IMG/VR virus record: IMGVR_UViG_3300033141_003979
Coordinates: 45,771-109,770 of that record
Source: a virus
Strand: one strand, 5' to 3'
Length of the DNA stretch: 64,000 bases
The position numbers were made by a program, and so were the translations under genes. Numbering within the stretch: position 1 is the stretch's first letter; each line of letters starts with the position of its first letter. Of this stretch, positions 16,976 through 25,182 are shown one piece after another. The notes below the pieces were generated by a model that was not told where the DNA came from, ran no database searches, and was given only the letters and a program-made list of their open reading frames with translations.

Positions 16976-18381
16976 TCTTGATTAGCTTTATCCAACTCTT
17001 CCTGCACTAACCAAGCTGGAGTCGGCACCCCAAGCATATCCTCAATCTCTTCAACATTATACCCTTGATCCAATAATTGCCGGTATGTCTTTTTCTCCTC
17101 TTCCTCTTCCTCAATTTCTTCCTCCTCTTCCTCTTCAATCCCCGCCGCTTCAATAGGAATTTTCGATGCCTCGATAAATATCATCGACCCAGGATCATCC
17201 GAAGGCTCATACTTATCTTTACCCACCAGCTCTCTCTTTTCATCCAATGTCAAAAAGTCTGAAGTCCGTGCCCGATCCCATAACATATCCCGTTTGACTG
17301 CCAAGGCAGGTACATCGTCTAATATATAATCAAGAAACATCTCACTATCTTTTTCAAATAACCAATTATTCAATTCTCCTTTCAGATAATTGAGCCAGAA
17401 GAAAATGGTGTTTTCCCAGAAGGCCAACCTCGCCTCTTTGTAATTAGCAAATGTTGCCTCACCTGGAATACCTATTAGCATCGGTGGCACCCCATATCCC
17501 ATTGCAATCTTACGCATCAAGCGGTGGTCACCCTCATTGAAATCCAAATCCGCCGGAGTCCACCCATAAGGGGTTACCGTAGTTCCTTTATCCCCTGTAA
17601 TGATAATGTCCCTTCCAACATTCTCAGGCCCAGCCCTCTCCTCAAGAGTCCTCTCAAGGCTATCAAACTGATCTACCCCTAACTGCCCAACTAAGGTATA
17701 AACCATTCCTGGCCGACCCTGCTGATCGATCAAGGACTTATTCCATTGTGTCGCTGCATTGCTTGTATCAACCTCCCTTGCTGCGGCCTCAGTCGCCGCC
17801 GCTCCCCACCAATCATCTAATGGGTGAAATGTTTTCAGATGTAATATATCACTCTGTAAAGTTACAGGGTCAACTTCATACTCAACTTTCCTTCCCTGAA
17901 CCTTATATATGTACTTACCAACCTGCCCTGTCACAGAATTAGTTCCTATCTCAAACCTATCCGGCCTCAAGGTATACAATTCACGAAGTTGTCCACTATT
18001 CGGACCTGTCCCCAATTTAATCCGTTCCAAAAAACCATTGCCACTCATAACCAAAAAAGCCGCAGCCCTGAGAATCACATACTCCAAGCTCTCAGTCGGG
18101 TTTGGTCTCTTCAATACCTCCACTACATCTCCTTCTTGCTCTTCCTCCCGGCCACCACCAGAAAGCTTCCGAAACTGCTTCCAAGGGACTGACGCCACGC
18201 TTTGTGCCACTTCCCTTATAGCCGTAAAGGCCGTGACGTTCTTGAGATAGGTCTCCTTGGCAAAGTTATCATATCCCTTCGGGGTCCATATTGTTCCGCC
18301 AGAGCCGGGAGCCCTAATCAATGCAGCAGTGCGACTATCCTTCCTGCTAAATATACTTTTTGCTTTCTGCCATATATTCAT
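16972..18381 (-). CDS. Portal protein, HK97 family
   Basis: 469 residues with the hallmarks of HK97-type portals: ETYLKNVTAFTAIREVAQSV, LRAAAFLVMSGNGFLERI, the YTLRPDRFEIG strand, PLDDWWGAAATEAAAREVD, and FNEGDHRLMRKIAMGYGVPP then EARLAFWENTIFFW. The C-terminal 50 residues are extremely acidic (runs of Glu). It forms the dodecameric DNA channel. The stop codon overlaps the start of the minor head gene (ATGA). Confidence 0.93.
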   Translation of the reverse strand: MNIWQKAKSIFSRKDSRTAALIRAPGSGGTIWTPKGYDNFAKETYLKNVTAFTAIREVAQSVASVPWKQFRKLSGGGREEEQEGDVVEVLKRPNPTESLEYVILRAAAFLVMSGNGFLERIKLGTGPNSGQLRELYTLRPDRFEIGTNSVTGQVGKYIYKVQGRKVEYEVDPVTLQSDILHLKTFHPLDDWWGAAATEAAAREVDTSNAATQWNKSLIDQQGRPGMVYTLVGQLGVDQFDSLERTLEERAGPENVGRDIIITGDKGTTVTPYGWTPADLDFNEGDHRLMRKIAMGYGVPPMLIGIPGEATFANYKEARLAFWENTIFFWLNYLKGELNNWLFEKDSEMFLDYILDDVPALAVKRDMLWDRARTSDFLTLDEKRELVGKDKYEPSDDPGSMIFIEASKIPIEAAGIEEEEEEEIEEEEEEKKTYRQLLDQGYNVEEIEDMLGVPTPAWLVQEELDKANQE

Positions 18382-18569
18382 TTCGCATCTTCTTCAGTCT
18401 TCTTAAAATAGAATACCAGTGCAGTACCTAATGACCCAATCAAGGCCCCGATTACTGTGGCCTGTACTTCTTCCTTAGTTGTAAATGCCATAACCCCAAC
18501 TATTCCAACTAGTGATAATGTAGTAACAGTCCTAGTTACTGCTTGTAGCATTTCTTTACTCATTGTCAT
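18378..18569 (-). CDS. Small two-segment membrane protein, candidate holin (63 aa)
   Basis: Two hydrophobic stretches (VTTLSLVGIVGVMAF and VIGALIGSLGTALVFYF) separated by a short charged turn and followed by KKTEEDAK fit a class II holin-like topology. AGGAGA precedes the ATG. It overlaps the portal gene by four bases and lies next to two cell-wall-hydrolase-like genes, which supports, but does not prove, a lysis role. Confidence 0.6.
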   Translation of the reverse strand: MTMSKEMLQAVTRTVTTLSLVGIVGVMAFTTKEEVQATVIGALIGSLGTALVFYFKKTEEDAK

Positions 18570-18578
18570 TTTATTCTC

Positions 18579-19097
18579 CTATAATATCTTTACTTGAGGC
18601 AATGTCGCCCCAAGACTGTCCATTTCACCAGGCTGTTTGGCTTGCCTCTCAGACGGAATAACATCATTATCTTCCCAACATATCTGCCCAAATTCTGAAC
18701 AGAACAATTCCCTTGCATCTGTTGAAACCCTCATAACCGCCTGTTTAACCAAAGACCATTTATCATAACCAACCCCTACATAGGACAATGCTGACCCGCC
18801 AATCCCAAAACGTTTACTATTATGCTCAGGTTTAAGGGAATGCCAATAACAAGTTCCTCTATGGTTTCTAAGGCGTTCTGAAAGCGCGCGTAATACAATT
18901 CCCGGCCTTAGAGCTTCAAGTGTGAATATCCGGTTTTCATCATACTGCCTAAAGCGAATGACAAGCCCAAAATGATTAACCGGATAGCCAGTAACTATCT
19001 GAATGGTCTTGCCAAGAATAGTTTTACTGCCCCAAGTAAGCCCATCTCCAGTTTCTAAAAAATGGCGTCTTTCATAATATAGGTCGAGTTTACCCAC
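18579..19097 (-). CDS. YiiX/YebB-like permuted NlpC/P60 cysteine hydrolase
   Basis: 172 residues. The order His-first, Cys-second is that of circularly permuted NlpC/P60-type enzymes: VNHFGLVIR (His42) and ELFCSEFGQICW (Cys133), with LTWGSKTILGKTIQIVTG before the His strand. Such enzymes act on amide or thioester bonds, and some on peptidoglycan. The start is GTG 19097. Neighbours suggest a lysis or DNA-entry function. Confidence 0.7.
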   Translation of the reverse strand: MGKLDLYYERRHFLETGDGLTWGSKTILGKTIQIVTGYPVNHFGLVIRFRQYDENRIFTLEALRPGIVLRALSERLRNHRGTCYWHSLKPEHNSKRFGIGGSALSYVGVGYDKWSLVKQAVMRVSTDARELFCSEFGQICWEDNDVIPSERQAKQPGEMDSLGATLPQVKIL

Positions 19098-19099
19098 TT

Positions 19100-19534
19100 C
19101 TACCCTTCTACTACTGTGACTATAAAGTTTATCGTAGCCCCAGGGGGTTCGAAATCAATTGTTGTAGTGCACACATTCCCTTCTATATCTCCATAGCACC
19201 AATCAGAGCTATTAGCGCTTGTATCCATCGCCTTTATTCTGAACCAGTATTGAACTTCCTGATCATCAGGAGAAGAGAAAGTCTGTTCAGATATATATTC
19301 GGTTATCCCATTATTATAGGCTATCTCAAAGAAGGGTTGCCAATCTGTCGCCTCTTCACCACCGGTCACAGAAGATTCAAGGACAAACTTGTCCAGATCA
19401 TCCTCAAGTACTTCCTTCTGCCAAGACAATTCAATCTGTTTTTCCCCAGCGAATGATGCACTACCAACCACAAACCAAACCGACAAACAAAACGCCAGGC
19501 ACGACCCCCATACAAACAACTTCCCCCAATTCAT
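19100..19534 (-). CDS. Exported fibronectin type III-like protein (144 aa)
   Basis: Residues 1-29 form a signal peptide or membrane anchor (hydrophobic core, SASFA-G). The rest reads like a single FN3-like beta sandwich: IELSWQK, YWFRIKAMDTSANSSDW. FN3 modules are common on phage and bacterial surfaces. The start overlaps the stop of the upstream M15-like gene (ATGA). Partner and role are unknown. Confidence 0.6.
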   Translation of the reverse strand: MNWGKLFVWGSCLAFCLSVWFVVGSASFAGEKQIELSWQKEVLEDDLDKFVLESSVTGGEEATDWQPFFEIAYNNGITEYISEQTFSSPDDQEVQYWFRIKAMDTSANSSDWCYGDIEGNVCTTTIDFEPPGATINFIVTVVEG

Positions 19535-20151
19535 ACCTTAACCCTCCTTTTCGTTTCGTCCCTTGACTGCAAATGAAAATGTGGTCCGAAGTCTTTCAAA
19601 AACCCTCCACCAGCCCCACACTTAATACAAGTTGTCGAGCCGGTAATTCCAATGCCGGGGTCAATCTCAAATTTCCTCTCGCATTTCTCGCATCTAACCG
19701 TTCGATGGTACGTGCATACCTGATATGACTGATCCGTTTTTGGATTGATCTTCCCATAATCCCACTCTCGGTTAAAATCATTCTCGACAATCCGAGGATT
19801 AGAAAATTCAGTACTCCTCAAATCAGCGCCCCTCATCTTTGGAAGGGCCCCATGAATCCCTTTATCTCCTTTCCTATGCCCAGAAGTAAAGACAATCTGC
19901 TCTGGCCAACGCTTTAATCCCCAAAAAATAACCTCTTTTAACATCGGATGCCAAGAAATCACAATCAATTCTGCTAATACAACTTCATTCTTGGCACAAA
20001 TCAAAGAAGTACGATCAGGAAAACGATTCGCGACATCATCAATCCTGACAATAGCCTTCTCCATCTGACGTCTTGCTAATGATAAATCAGTTAAGGCATG
20101 TCTCAGCTCATGTTGCCCTTCATTTCGTGTCATTTTAGTTTCCGATGTCAT
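19531..20151 (-). CDS. M15-like peptidase with zinc-ribbon insertion, candidate endolysin
   Basis: 206 residues. FTSGHRKGDKGIHGALPK followed by MRGADLR (His100, Asp110) and GPHFHLQ (His191/His193) resemble the metal-binding motifs of D-Ala-D-Ala carboxypeptidase-fold (M15) enzymes, although His-to-Asp spacing is 10 rather than the usual 7. Between them lies a four-cysteine ribbon (CTYHRTVRCEKC and TTCIKCG). The first 45 residues are helical. The start region carries a duplicated 15-base block, so ATG 20151 or ATG 20133 may be used. Confidence 0.6.
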   Translation of the reverse strand: MTSETKMTRNEGQHELRHALTDLSLARRQMEKAIVRIDDVANRFPDRTSLICAKNEVVLAELIVISWHPMLKEVIFWGLKRWPEQIVFTSGHRKGDKGIHGALPKMRGADLRSTEFSNPRIVENDFNREWDYGKINPKTDQSYQVCTYHRTVRCEKCERKFEIDPGIGITGSTTCIKCGAGGGFLKDFGPHFHLQSRDETKRRVKV

Positions 20152-20160
20152 TTCGTGTCA

Positions 20161-20442
20161 TTATCCCAGCAAGACTTTCAATTCAGCGATCCATCTACGG
20201 TACTGGTCATACTGAAACTGAGGCATCAGCCCCTGACAACTTAAAGCATTGGGTCGTATGTCCGAACACCCATACTGATCTTCGATTTGCCATATCCACT
20301 TCTGGAGAACGTCTACTCTATATTCCTGTCTGAATCCAACAAACTCAGATCGAGGGGTAAACCACTGATATGCAGCAATTGGGGCTCCACCGAATACAAC
20401 TAAACTAGCAATTATTGCCATCACTATTTGAAATCTCTTCAT
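20161..20442 (-). CDS. Small membrane-anchored protein (93 aa)
   Basis: One N-terminal hydrophobic segment (VMAIIASLVVFGGAPIAAY) is followed by a soluble helical part with two cysteines (YGCSDIRP, LSCQGLM). It lies in the lysis-type cluster beside the M15-like gene. Inner-membrane spanin or signal-anchored accessory protein are possible, but no diagnostic motif is seen. Confidence 0.6.
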   Translation of the reverse strand: MKRFQIVMAIIASLVVFGGAPIAAYQWFTPRSEFVGFRQEYRVDVLQKWIWQIEDQYGCSDIRPNALSCQGLMPQFQYDQYRRWIAELKVLLG

Positions 20443-20455
20443 CCCACTATCCTCA

Positions 20456-20764
20456 TTAATTCTCTAGCACATCAGCCAGTTTAATCCCCAAAGCCTTCTC
20501 ATATTGAAGAATTTTTTCCTGCAATCCTTTCCCATTAGCAATATCTGACATAACCAAATTTCCAAGAGTCAATCTCTTAGAAATCTTTTCTAAAACCACA
20601 AAAATCCTTTCTTCAGATTCTTTCCGGGCTCTCATACAGGCCTCCGCAGCATCGTTAGTTCTGTATTTTCCTTCCATTTGATAAGTATCCCACAATTTAA
20701 CTACAAAAGCAGTAATACTCCCTGTAACAACTGTTGCAAGCATTACACATTGATAAGTCTCCAT
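20456..20764 (-). CDS. Small membrane-anchored coiled protein (102 aa)
   Basis: An N-terminal membrane helix (CVMLATVVTGSITAFVVKLW) is followed by a charged helical region (RARKESEERIFVVLEKISKR). The topology resembles Rz-type inner spanin components, but no matching outer lipoprotein was found. A 58-base AT-rich gap upstream shows nothing else. Confidence 0.6.
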   Translation of the reverse strand: METYQCVMLATVVTGSITAFVVKLWDTYQMEGKYRTNDAAEACMRARKESEERIFVVLEKISKRLTLGNLVMSDIANGKGLQEKILQYEKALGIKLADVLEN

Positions 20765-20822
20765 CTTCTAGCACCCTCCATTTCGCTCCATGTTTTCAAC
20801 TTTTAATAAGAAGATGTTTCAA

Positions 20823-22052
20823 TTATATCACCTGTAATTCCAACCAGACAACCGTACTGTTTCCACCGGATTCGCACTTGGCTTCGGCGACTATTTGTGT
20901 CCCTTTATTAAAAATGTGATCAGTGGCAGTTGGGGCAACCGATGCTGATCTTTTTTGTGCATTTACTTCTCCTTCAATAGAGATATCATCAAACCATGTT
21001 AGGCCACCATCAGCACTTAAATGTATTCTGAATTTTTCGGCGGCATTGGCTTCAACAATCGTGGCAACAATCTTAAATGGCTTGGTAGCTGTTAGTGCAG
21101 CCCTTATCTCAACGGGGGCGGCGGTCCATGCATCTCCAGCTCCACCAGTTGCAACAGTAACCCCTGTAAAATTATCAGGTTCCAAGGTTACATCAAGTTC
21201 ACCACCTATATTATTCCATGTGGAATCACCGATATCATCAAGAACATTATTGGTATTATGATGAAAAAGAATATGATCAAAAAGATGTTCATTTCCAGCA
21301 TCAATATCTATGCCTGTAGCACAATCACCGATATCAATAACTTCAAAATGATTATAATCAGAAAGGGCATCATCAATATGAATTCCAGTCAAGCACTTGT
21401 GAAGATGCATATGCCTAAACTCATTAACCCTAGATTTATCTATATGAAGCCCCTTGGTATGGGTAACATGACCAATTACCTGAATGTCATCTATAATTCC
21501 GCCCTGAGTCATGCCACCAGAACCATCAATGTGAATTGCGGTCACGGCCCCATTTACCCCTTCAGAGTTAAACCCACATTTTCTGATCCTAAAACCATGA
21601 TTTGTGAAGACAATACCATCACAATTATTAGTGCTGTCCTGAAATATCGCCAAGTTTGTAAGTGATATTTTACCCGTGAACTTCATTACGGATGTTGCGC
21701 CGCCATCTGAATTTTTAATTGGAGACCATAATCTATGCGGCCCAACAATTTCATAATTGCCTGCCCATGTCGGATCGCCAACCGCATCAATATCATAAAA
21801 TCCGGCGATAGGAGCAAGGAGAATCAAGGTCAAATCATTGGCATCTGTACTAGCCGCATCTAGGGCATCTTGAATTGTTGTAAAAGCCTTATCCCATGTC
21901 GACCCATCTGTACCATTTCCATCTGGTGAAACATGAAGTTTAGAGGTTATTGATCGACCAGTAACAGCCCCACCTGCTACAGATACCAACTCTTTAGTAT
22001 TGATCCATGTATCTGTTATCGGTTGGGCTTGTGCATCAACTATTAATGGCAT
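20823..22052 (-). CDS. Tail spike/fibre protein with right-handed beta-helix
   Basis: 409 residues. It opens with a short anchor-like region, then VSPDGNGTDGSTWDKAFTTI, the typical entry segment of DUF1565/beta-helix proteins. Repeating short strands rich in I-H-I-D turns follow (TAIHIDGSGG, TKGLHIDKSR, LTGIHIDDALS, TGIDIDAGNE). Residues ~290-409 form a separate beta domain. It probably binds or cleaves a surface polysaccharide; no catalytic residues can be assigned. Confidence 0.75.
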   Translation of the reverse strand: MPLIVDAQAQPITDTWINTKELVSVAGGAVTGRSITSKLHVSPDGNGTDGSTWDKAFTTIQDALDAASTDANDLTLILLAPIAGFYDIDAVGDPTWAGNYEIVGPHRLWSPIKNSDGGATSVMKFTGKISLTNLAIFQDSTNNCDGIVFTNHGFRIRKCGFNSEGVNGAVTAIHIDGSGGMTQGGIIDDIQVIGHVTHTKGLHIDKSRVNEFRHMHLHKCLTGIHIDDALSDYNHFEVIDIGDCATGIDIDAGNEHLFDHILFHHNTNNVLDDIGDSTWNNIGGELDVTLEPDNFTGVTVATGGAGDAWTAAPVEIRAALTATKPFKIVATIVEANAAEKFRIHLSADGGLTWFDDISIEGEVNAQKRSASVAPTATDHIFNKGTQIVAEAKCESGGNSTVVWLELQVI

Positions 22053-22060
22053 AATTTATC

Positions 22061-22447
22061 TCAAATCCTCACAGCCACATACTTAGCCATAATTTCACCC
22101 ATCTTACCAGGAGCACGTCTTCCAAGAAAATTGTCAAACACTGCATGCCCTAACTCATGCGCTAACACTTTATTTTTCCCATCTCGAATGCATAGATGTA
22201 CCGTTTTATTATAGTGAGAGTAATAGCCTTTCGGGCGAAGCATGTGAACCCTACGATGTAGTCTTATTTTGAGGCCCTTCATAGATGGGCAATCCAGAAG
22301 AGTCTGCACCCGCACAAACAATTTATCAACTCTATCTTCAACTGGAAGCTTTCTGAAAAGTCGATTTCCATAGGTAATCCTCCTAGACCAAATAAGGAGT
22401 TCTTCCTCCTCGTAATGAATTTCAGTATATTTAGTCCTTAGTATCAT
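22061..22447 (-). CDS. Small HExxH metalloprotease-like protein (128 aa)
   Basis: VLAHELGHAVFDNFLG (His97, Glu98, His101) is a textbook zinc metallopeptidase helix. The preceding HYNKTVHLCIRDG resembles the edge strand of minimal zincins. A third ligand may be Glu118 (GKMGEIMAKY). There is no signal peptide. It is encoded among tail-fibre genes. The substrate is unknown; cleavage of phage or host proteins are both possible. Confidence 0.7.
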   Translation of the reverse strand: MILRTKYTEIHYEEEELLIWSRRITYGNRLFRKLPVEDRVDKLFVRVQTLLDCPSMKGLKIRLHRRVHMLRPKGYYSHYNKTVHLCIRDGKNKVLAHELGHAVFDNFLGRRAPGKMGEIMAKYVAVRI

Positions 22448-22453
22448 TATTCC

Positions 22454-22642
22454 TTACCATTCTTCATCTTCTTCAATTGACTTACTAGGACTAGCAGAAG
22501 GACTAACCCCCTCATTCTTAGCCAATAAAGGCTTATCTAGTTGCTTAGGTGACTGACTCAATGCCCCTTTTACCAATGTTGGCCCCAAGGCGACTGTCCC
22601 AACTAACAATGGAAACTTCTTTAAAAAATCTCTTCTTTTCAT
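22454..22642 (-). CDS. Tiny protein with twin-arginine (Tat) signal (62 aa)
   Basis: Start at ATG 22642 (AGGAAAG upstream) gives MKRRDFLKKFPLLVGTVAL, matching the S/T-R-R-x-F-L-K Tat consensus (here K-R-R-D-F-L-K), a hydrophobic core and a possible cleavage near VKGA-LS. The mature part is only about 35 residues, Ser/Pro/Glu-rich and disordered in appearance. A longer frame to 22681 adds 13 residues and has a poorer start. Function unknown. Confidence 0.6.
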   Translation of the reverse strand: MKRRDFLKKFPLLVGTVALGPTLVKGALSQSPKQLDKPLLAKNEGVSPSASPSKSIEEDEEW

Positions 22643-22649
22643 TTCTTTC

Positions 22650-23399
22650 CTATACTCCAAACCAAGAACGTTCTCTTGCAAACATATTTTGCCATTCCAG
22701 CGGGGGCAAGGAACGATCCCAAATTCTCGGCCTATACATCAACCCCTTATACCAGTTGGCATCTTTAGTAAATCGGCATCCTATCACTAAATCACGATTA
22801 CATGTATCAGGATCAAGCATCCCAGAGGTCTCATAAGCTACTGTCAACTCAGCTCCATTCCGATAATGCTTAGGATAAATACTACCCCCCTTTCGAGAAA
22901 TGCCAAGGAGGCACCACTGACCAGGTGCCCAGCCAATGGAAAAACAATTGCTATTCAAATTCGGAGTTAGGCTTGCATGATGGTGTCTTTGAGAAAGGGT
23001 ATTCCTCCCTCCGCTAATATCAAAATAAATCTCCCATCCATCAAGATCAACTCCATATCGCCCTATCACTATCGAAGAATAGCCATTCCAAGTCCACTTT
23101 ACCCAACAACCAAGGCTGAAAGCCCCTGTAGTAAAATCGAGATCGGCGGTATCGGCAGCAGCGGCATCAAGATAAACCCCGGCAACTGCCCCACCACCTG
23201 TTGTGACAAATTCCAATGCCATGAGTCCTGTGCCTAAAGTAGTCCAAATAAATGAACCGGTGCCAGGGTCGTGCATTCCTATCGGACGATGATGAGGCTT
23301 CGCATGATCAAAGGTTTCCATCCCTGAACCTTCACGATAAGGCAGATCCAGTAAGATCGAATCATTCTCAGGAACTTTATCGTAGCTTCGTGCAATCAT
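22650..23399 (-). CDS. LamG/concanavalin-like lectin-fold tail protein (249 aa)
   Basis: Residues 60-240 show the LamG/jelly-roll pattern: FTTGAFSLGCWVKWTWNGY, then WEIYFDISGG, GQWCLLGISRKGGS and RDLVIGCRFTKDANWYKG, ending GLMYRPRIWDRSLPPLEW, typical of these carbohydrate-binding sandwiches. It overlaps the upstream tail gene by four bases and is probably a fibre or spike-tip component binding a glycan. Confidence 0.75.
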   Translation of the reverse strand: MIARSYDKVPENDSILLDLPYREGSGMETFDHAKPHHRPIGMHDPGTGSFIWTTLGTGLMALEFVTTGGGAVAGVYLDAAAADTADLDFTTGAFSLGCWVKWTWNGYSSIVIGRYGVDLDGWEIYFDISGGRNTLSQRHHHASLTPNLNSNCFSIGWAPGQWCLLGISRKGGSIYPKHYRNGAELTVAYETSGMLDPDTCNRDLVIGCRFTKDANWYKGLMYRPRIWDRSLPPLEWQNMFARERSWFGV

Positions 23400-23809
23400 A
23401 TCTTATATGTCATTTCCCACTCGTAGGCTCTGTTCGCCCCACCAGTCTTCTCAATCGTAATCTGAACCCCATACCGATTATCTTTAAGATCAATATTTAA
23501 TAACAAAGGATCTATCGCGCCCGCATGTGTGTCCTCAATCTCCATAACCATTGCCCCACCGGACTCAACACGATAATAAATCCGAACTACTATAGTTTCA
23601 CCCGCCGTATGATTGGTACAATCCAACTTCAACATTCTTGGAGAGTAAAGGGCAGAGGGGGCATTGTTGAGATAGATATCCTGCTCAGTGCCATCAGTGG
23701 TAACTGTCCCCCCAGTCTCCGTCAAAGTCAAAATCGATGATGCCAAACTAGTAAGGGAAGCAGCAAGATTTGCATAAGTTTGTTCTACGGTATCAATTTG
23801 TAATGTCAT
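23396..23809 (-). CDS. Putative tail-associated beta protein (137 aa)
   Basis: It begins with a Ser/Thr-rich helix (YANLAASLTSLASSILTL), followed by alternating strands (EQDIYLNNAP, ETIVVRIYYRVESG, YGVQITIEKTGG). The pattern is common in small phage tail or fibre proteins. Stop and start overlap with both neighbours (ATGA type), so it belongs to the fibre operon. The specific role is unknown. Confidence 0.65.
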   Translation of the reverse strand: MTLQIDTVEQTYANLAASLTSLASSILTLTETGGTVTTDGTEQDIYLNNAPSALYSPRMLKLDCTNHTAGETIVVRIYYRVESGGAMVMEIEDTHAGAIDPLLLNIDLKDNRYGVQITIEKTGGANRAYEWEMTYKI

Positions 23810-24123
23810 CCTCTACCCTCCCCAAAAAATATTTCCTGCCTCTTTTCCATAACCTTTTTTATAAATCCAGATCTTATTTTGAAATGCTCAGAACAACCAT
23901 CTACAAATTTCAGCCAGTTATATCCGATTAAAAAGCAAAACCCCTCTAATTCGTATTCATCCTCTACGAAATCAAGTGGACTCAAAGATACATCCCATGT
24001 CCCTTTATCGCATACGATTGACAAAATTCGCATTGCTGCATATTCCATCTCTGTTTTTCCAAATACAGAAGCTAAATTATCTGGAACATAAGTCGGAACA
24101 GGATGTATAGATTTTACATTCAC
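23806..24123 (-). CDS. Unknown phage protein (105 aa)
   Basis: I do not recognise it. It is soluble and mixed alpha/beta, with two cysteines and an acidic middle (DFVEDEYELEGF). It overlaps the downstream tail gene by four bases and lies two bases after its upstream neighbour, so it is co-translated with fibre genes and could be a fibre-assembly chaperone. Confidence 0.6.
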   Translation of the reverse strand: MNVKSIHPVPTYVPDNLASVFGKTEMEYAAMRILSIVCDKGTWDVSLSPLDFVEDEYELEGFCFLIGYNWLKFVDGCSEHFKIRSGFIKKVMEKRQEIFFGEGRG

Positions 24124-24125
24124 TC

Positions 24126-24542
24126 CTATCCTCCAGTCGGCACTGTAATGGCCCAGCCACTGATCTCTAAACCATAGATATTAGCTGCACTATATTCCAT
24201 TGATAGATGAATTTCATCTCCTGGATGCAATTTTATAGTCGGGTCAGGTTGATACATCACATCCTTAACCGCCAGCATAGCCTGAGAGATAAGATTCTGG
24301 TTATAGTGGATTCCCAGATGATTGCTGACATATACCATAAAATCAACAATACTAGTATGCACAACAGAAAGCCGCAGTCGGATCTTCTCTAACTCAAAGC
24401 CCCCATTCCAGGCAAAATTCTCTGACAATGTGCTTTCCGTTGCGGCTCCTCCCGCAATGCTACCATCTGTAGCAAAATAAGTAATATACTTTTGCCTTGT
24501 GTATGGTAAGTATTTAGTCGTTGACGCTGCTGCATGTGCCAT
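24126..24542 (-). CDS. Putative virion beta protein (138 aa)
   Basis: Beta-strand-rich sequence with a Thr/Gly-rich start and EKIRLRLSVVH, DFMVYVSNHLG, GDEIHLSMEYS and GLEISGWAITVP strands, a jelly-roll-like pattern seen in receptor-binding or decoration proteins. It is the first of the fibre group in transcription order, downstream of the sigma factor. Family not identified. Confidence 0.6.
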   Translation of the reverse strand: MAHAAASTTKYLPYTRQKYITYFATDGSIAGGAATESTLSENFAWNGGFELEKIRLRLSVVHTSIVDFMVYVSNHLGIHYNQNLISQAMLAVKDVMYQPDPTIKLHPGDEIHLSMEYSAANIYGLEISGWAITVPTGG

Positions 24543-24569
24543 TGTTTTTCTCCTTATTTAAATCAAAAA

Positions 24570-25112
24570 TCACAACCAACATGCTATCCTTTGCCCTTCC
24601 TTTATCCCTTCCTTCACCAACTGATTAATCCTACTGGCTGTAAGACTCAAAACTTCAGATATCTCCCTCTGCGACATATCACTCATGTAGTGTAATCTCA
24701 AGACAACTGCAAGTCTCTGTGGTAAGCGGGAAAGGATTTTATATGCCAAATCCTTTGTAGCCGTCCTATCTTCTGTCCCATTTGCACTCAGGGAATTTAA
24801 AGTCTTGAAGGAAAGATCCTCAATACTAACAAACCGTAGCTGTCTTTTCTTTGAGAATTCTGTGCGCCCTATATTTTTCCTGATACAATCTTTGACAAAT
24901 CCCCGCAAACGGTGCCTCAAATAGGTCTGAAAACTAGCCCTTTTATCTGGATTGTATGTCCTAGTGAATCGAACAAGACCCAATCTGGCTTCCCCAAGAA
25001 AATCATCAACCTCCCACTCCGGCACATTATGGGCTCTGCAAAGATTGACCATAATGCCATCAGTAAGTTTAACAAGCTCTGGGGTTATTTCAATGGGCAT
25101 ATCTTTATCCAA
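24570..25112 (-). CDS. Sigma-70 family sigma factor (late operon)
   Basis: 180 residues. Region 2 is clear: DDFLGEARLGLVRFTRTYNP then KRASFQTYLRHRLRGFVKDC (about 38-78). Region 4 is a helix-turn-helix: LPQRLAVVLRLHYMSDMSQR then EISEVLSLTASRINQLVKEG (about 129-172). Regions 1 and 3 are minimal, as in small ECF- or sporulation-type factors. It is placed between terminase and virion genes, so it is a candidate activator of late transcription or of host-independent promoters. The start is TTG 25112 or ATG 25100. Confidence 0.85.
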   Translation of the reverse strand: MDKDMPIEITPELVKLTDGIMVNLCRAHNVPEWEVDDFLGEARLGLVRFTRTYNPDKRASFQTYLRHRLRGFVKDCIRKNIGRTEFSKKRQLRFVSIEDLSFKTLNSLSANGTEDRTATKDLAYKILSRLPQRLAVVLRLHYMSDMSQREISEVLSLTASRINQLVKEGIKEGQRIACWL

Positions 25113-25182
25113 CCCACTTCTTCCCTATAAATATCACTAAAACAATAACTCCCAGTCCAATAATAATCGTTATTACTTCCAT
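25105..25182 (-). CDS. Tiny membrane peptide (25 aa)
   Basis: ATG 25182 overlaps the terminase stop (TGATG) and has GGGGAG six bases upstream. The peptide MEVITIIIGLGVIVLVIFI plus a short Lys/Trp tail is a single membrane helix. Its stop overlaps the start of the sigma gene. It may be a genuine micro-protein or a coupling peptide that passes ribosomes to the sigma gene. Confidence 0.55.
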   Translation of the reverse strand: MEVITIIIGLGVIVLVIFIGKKWVG

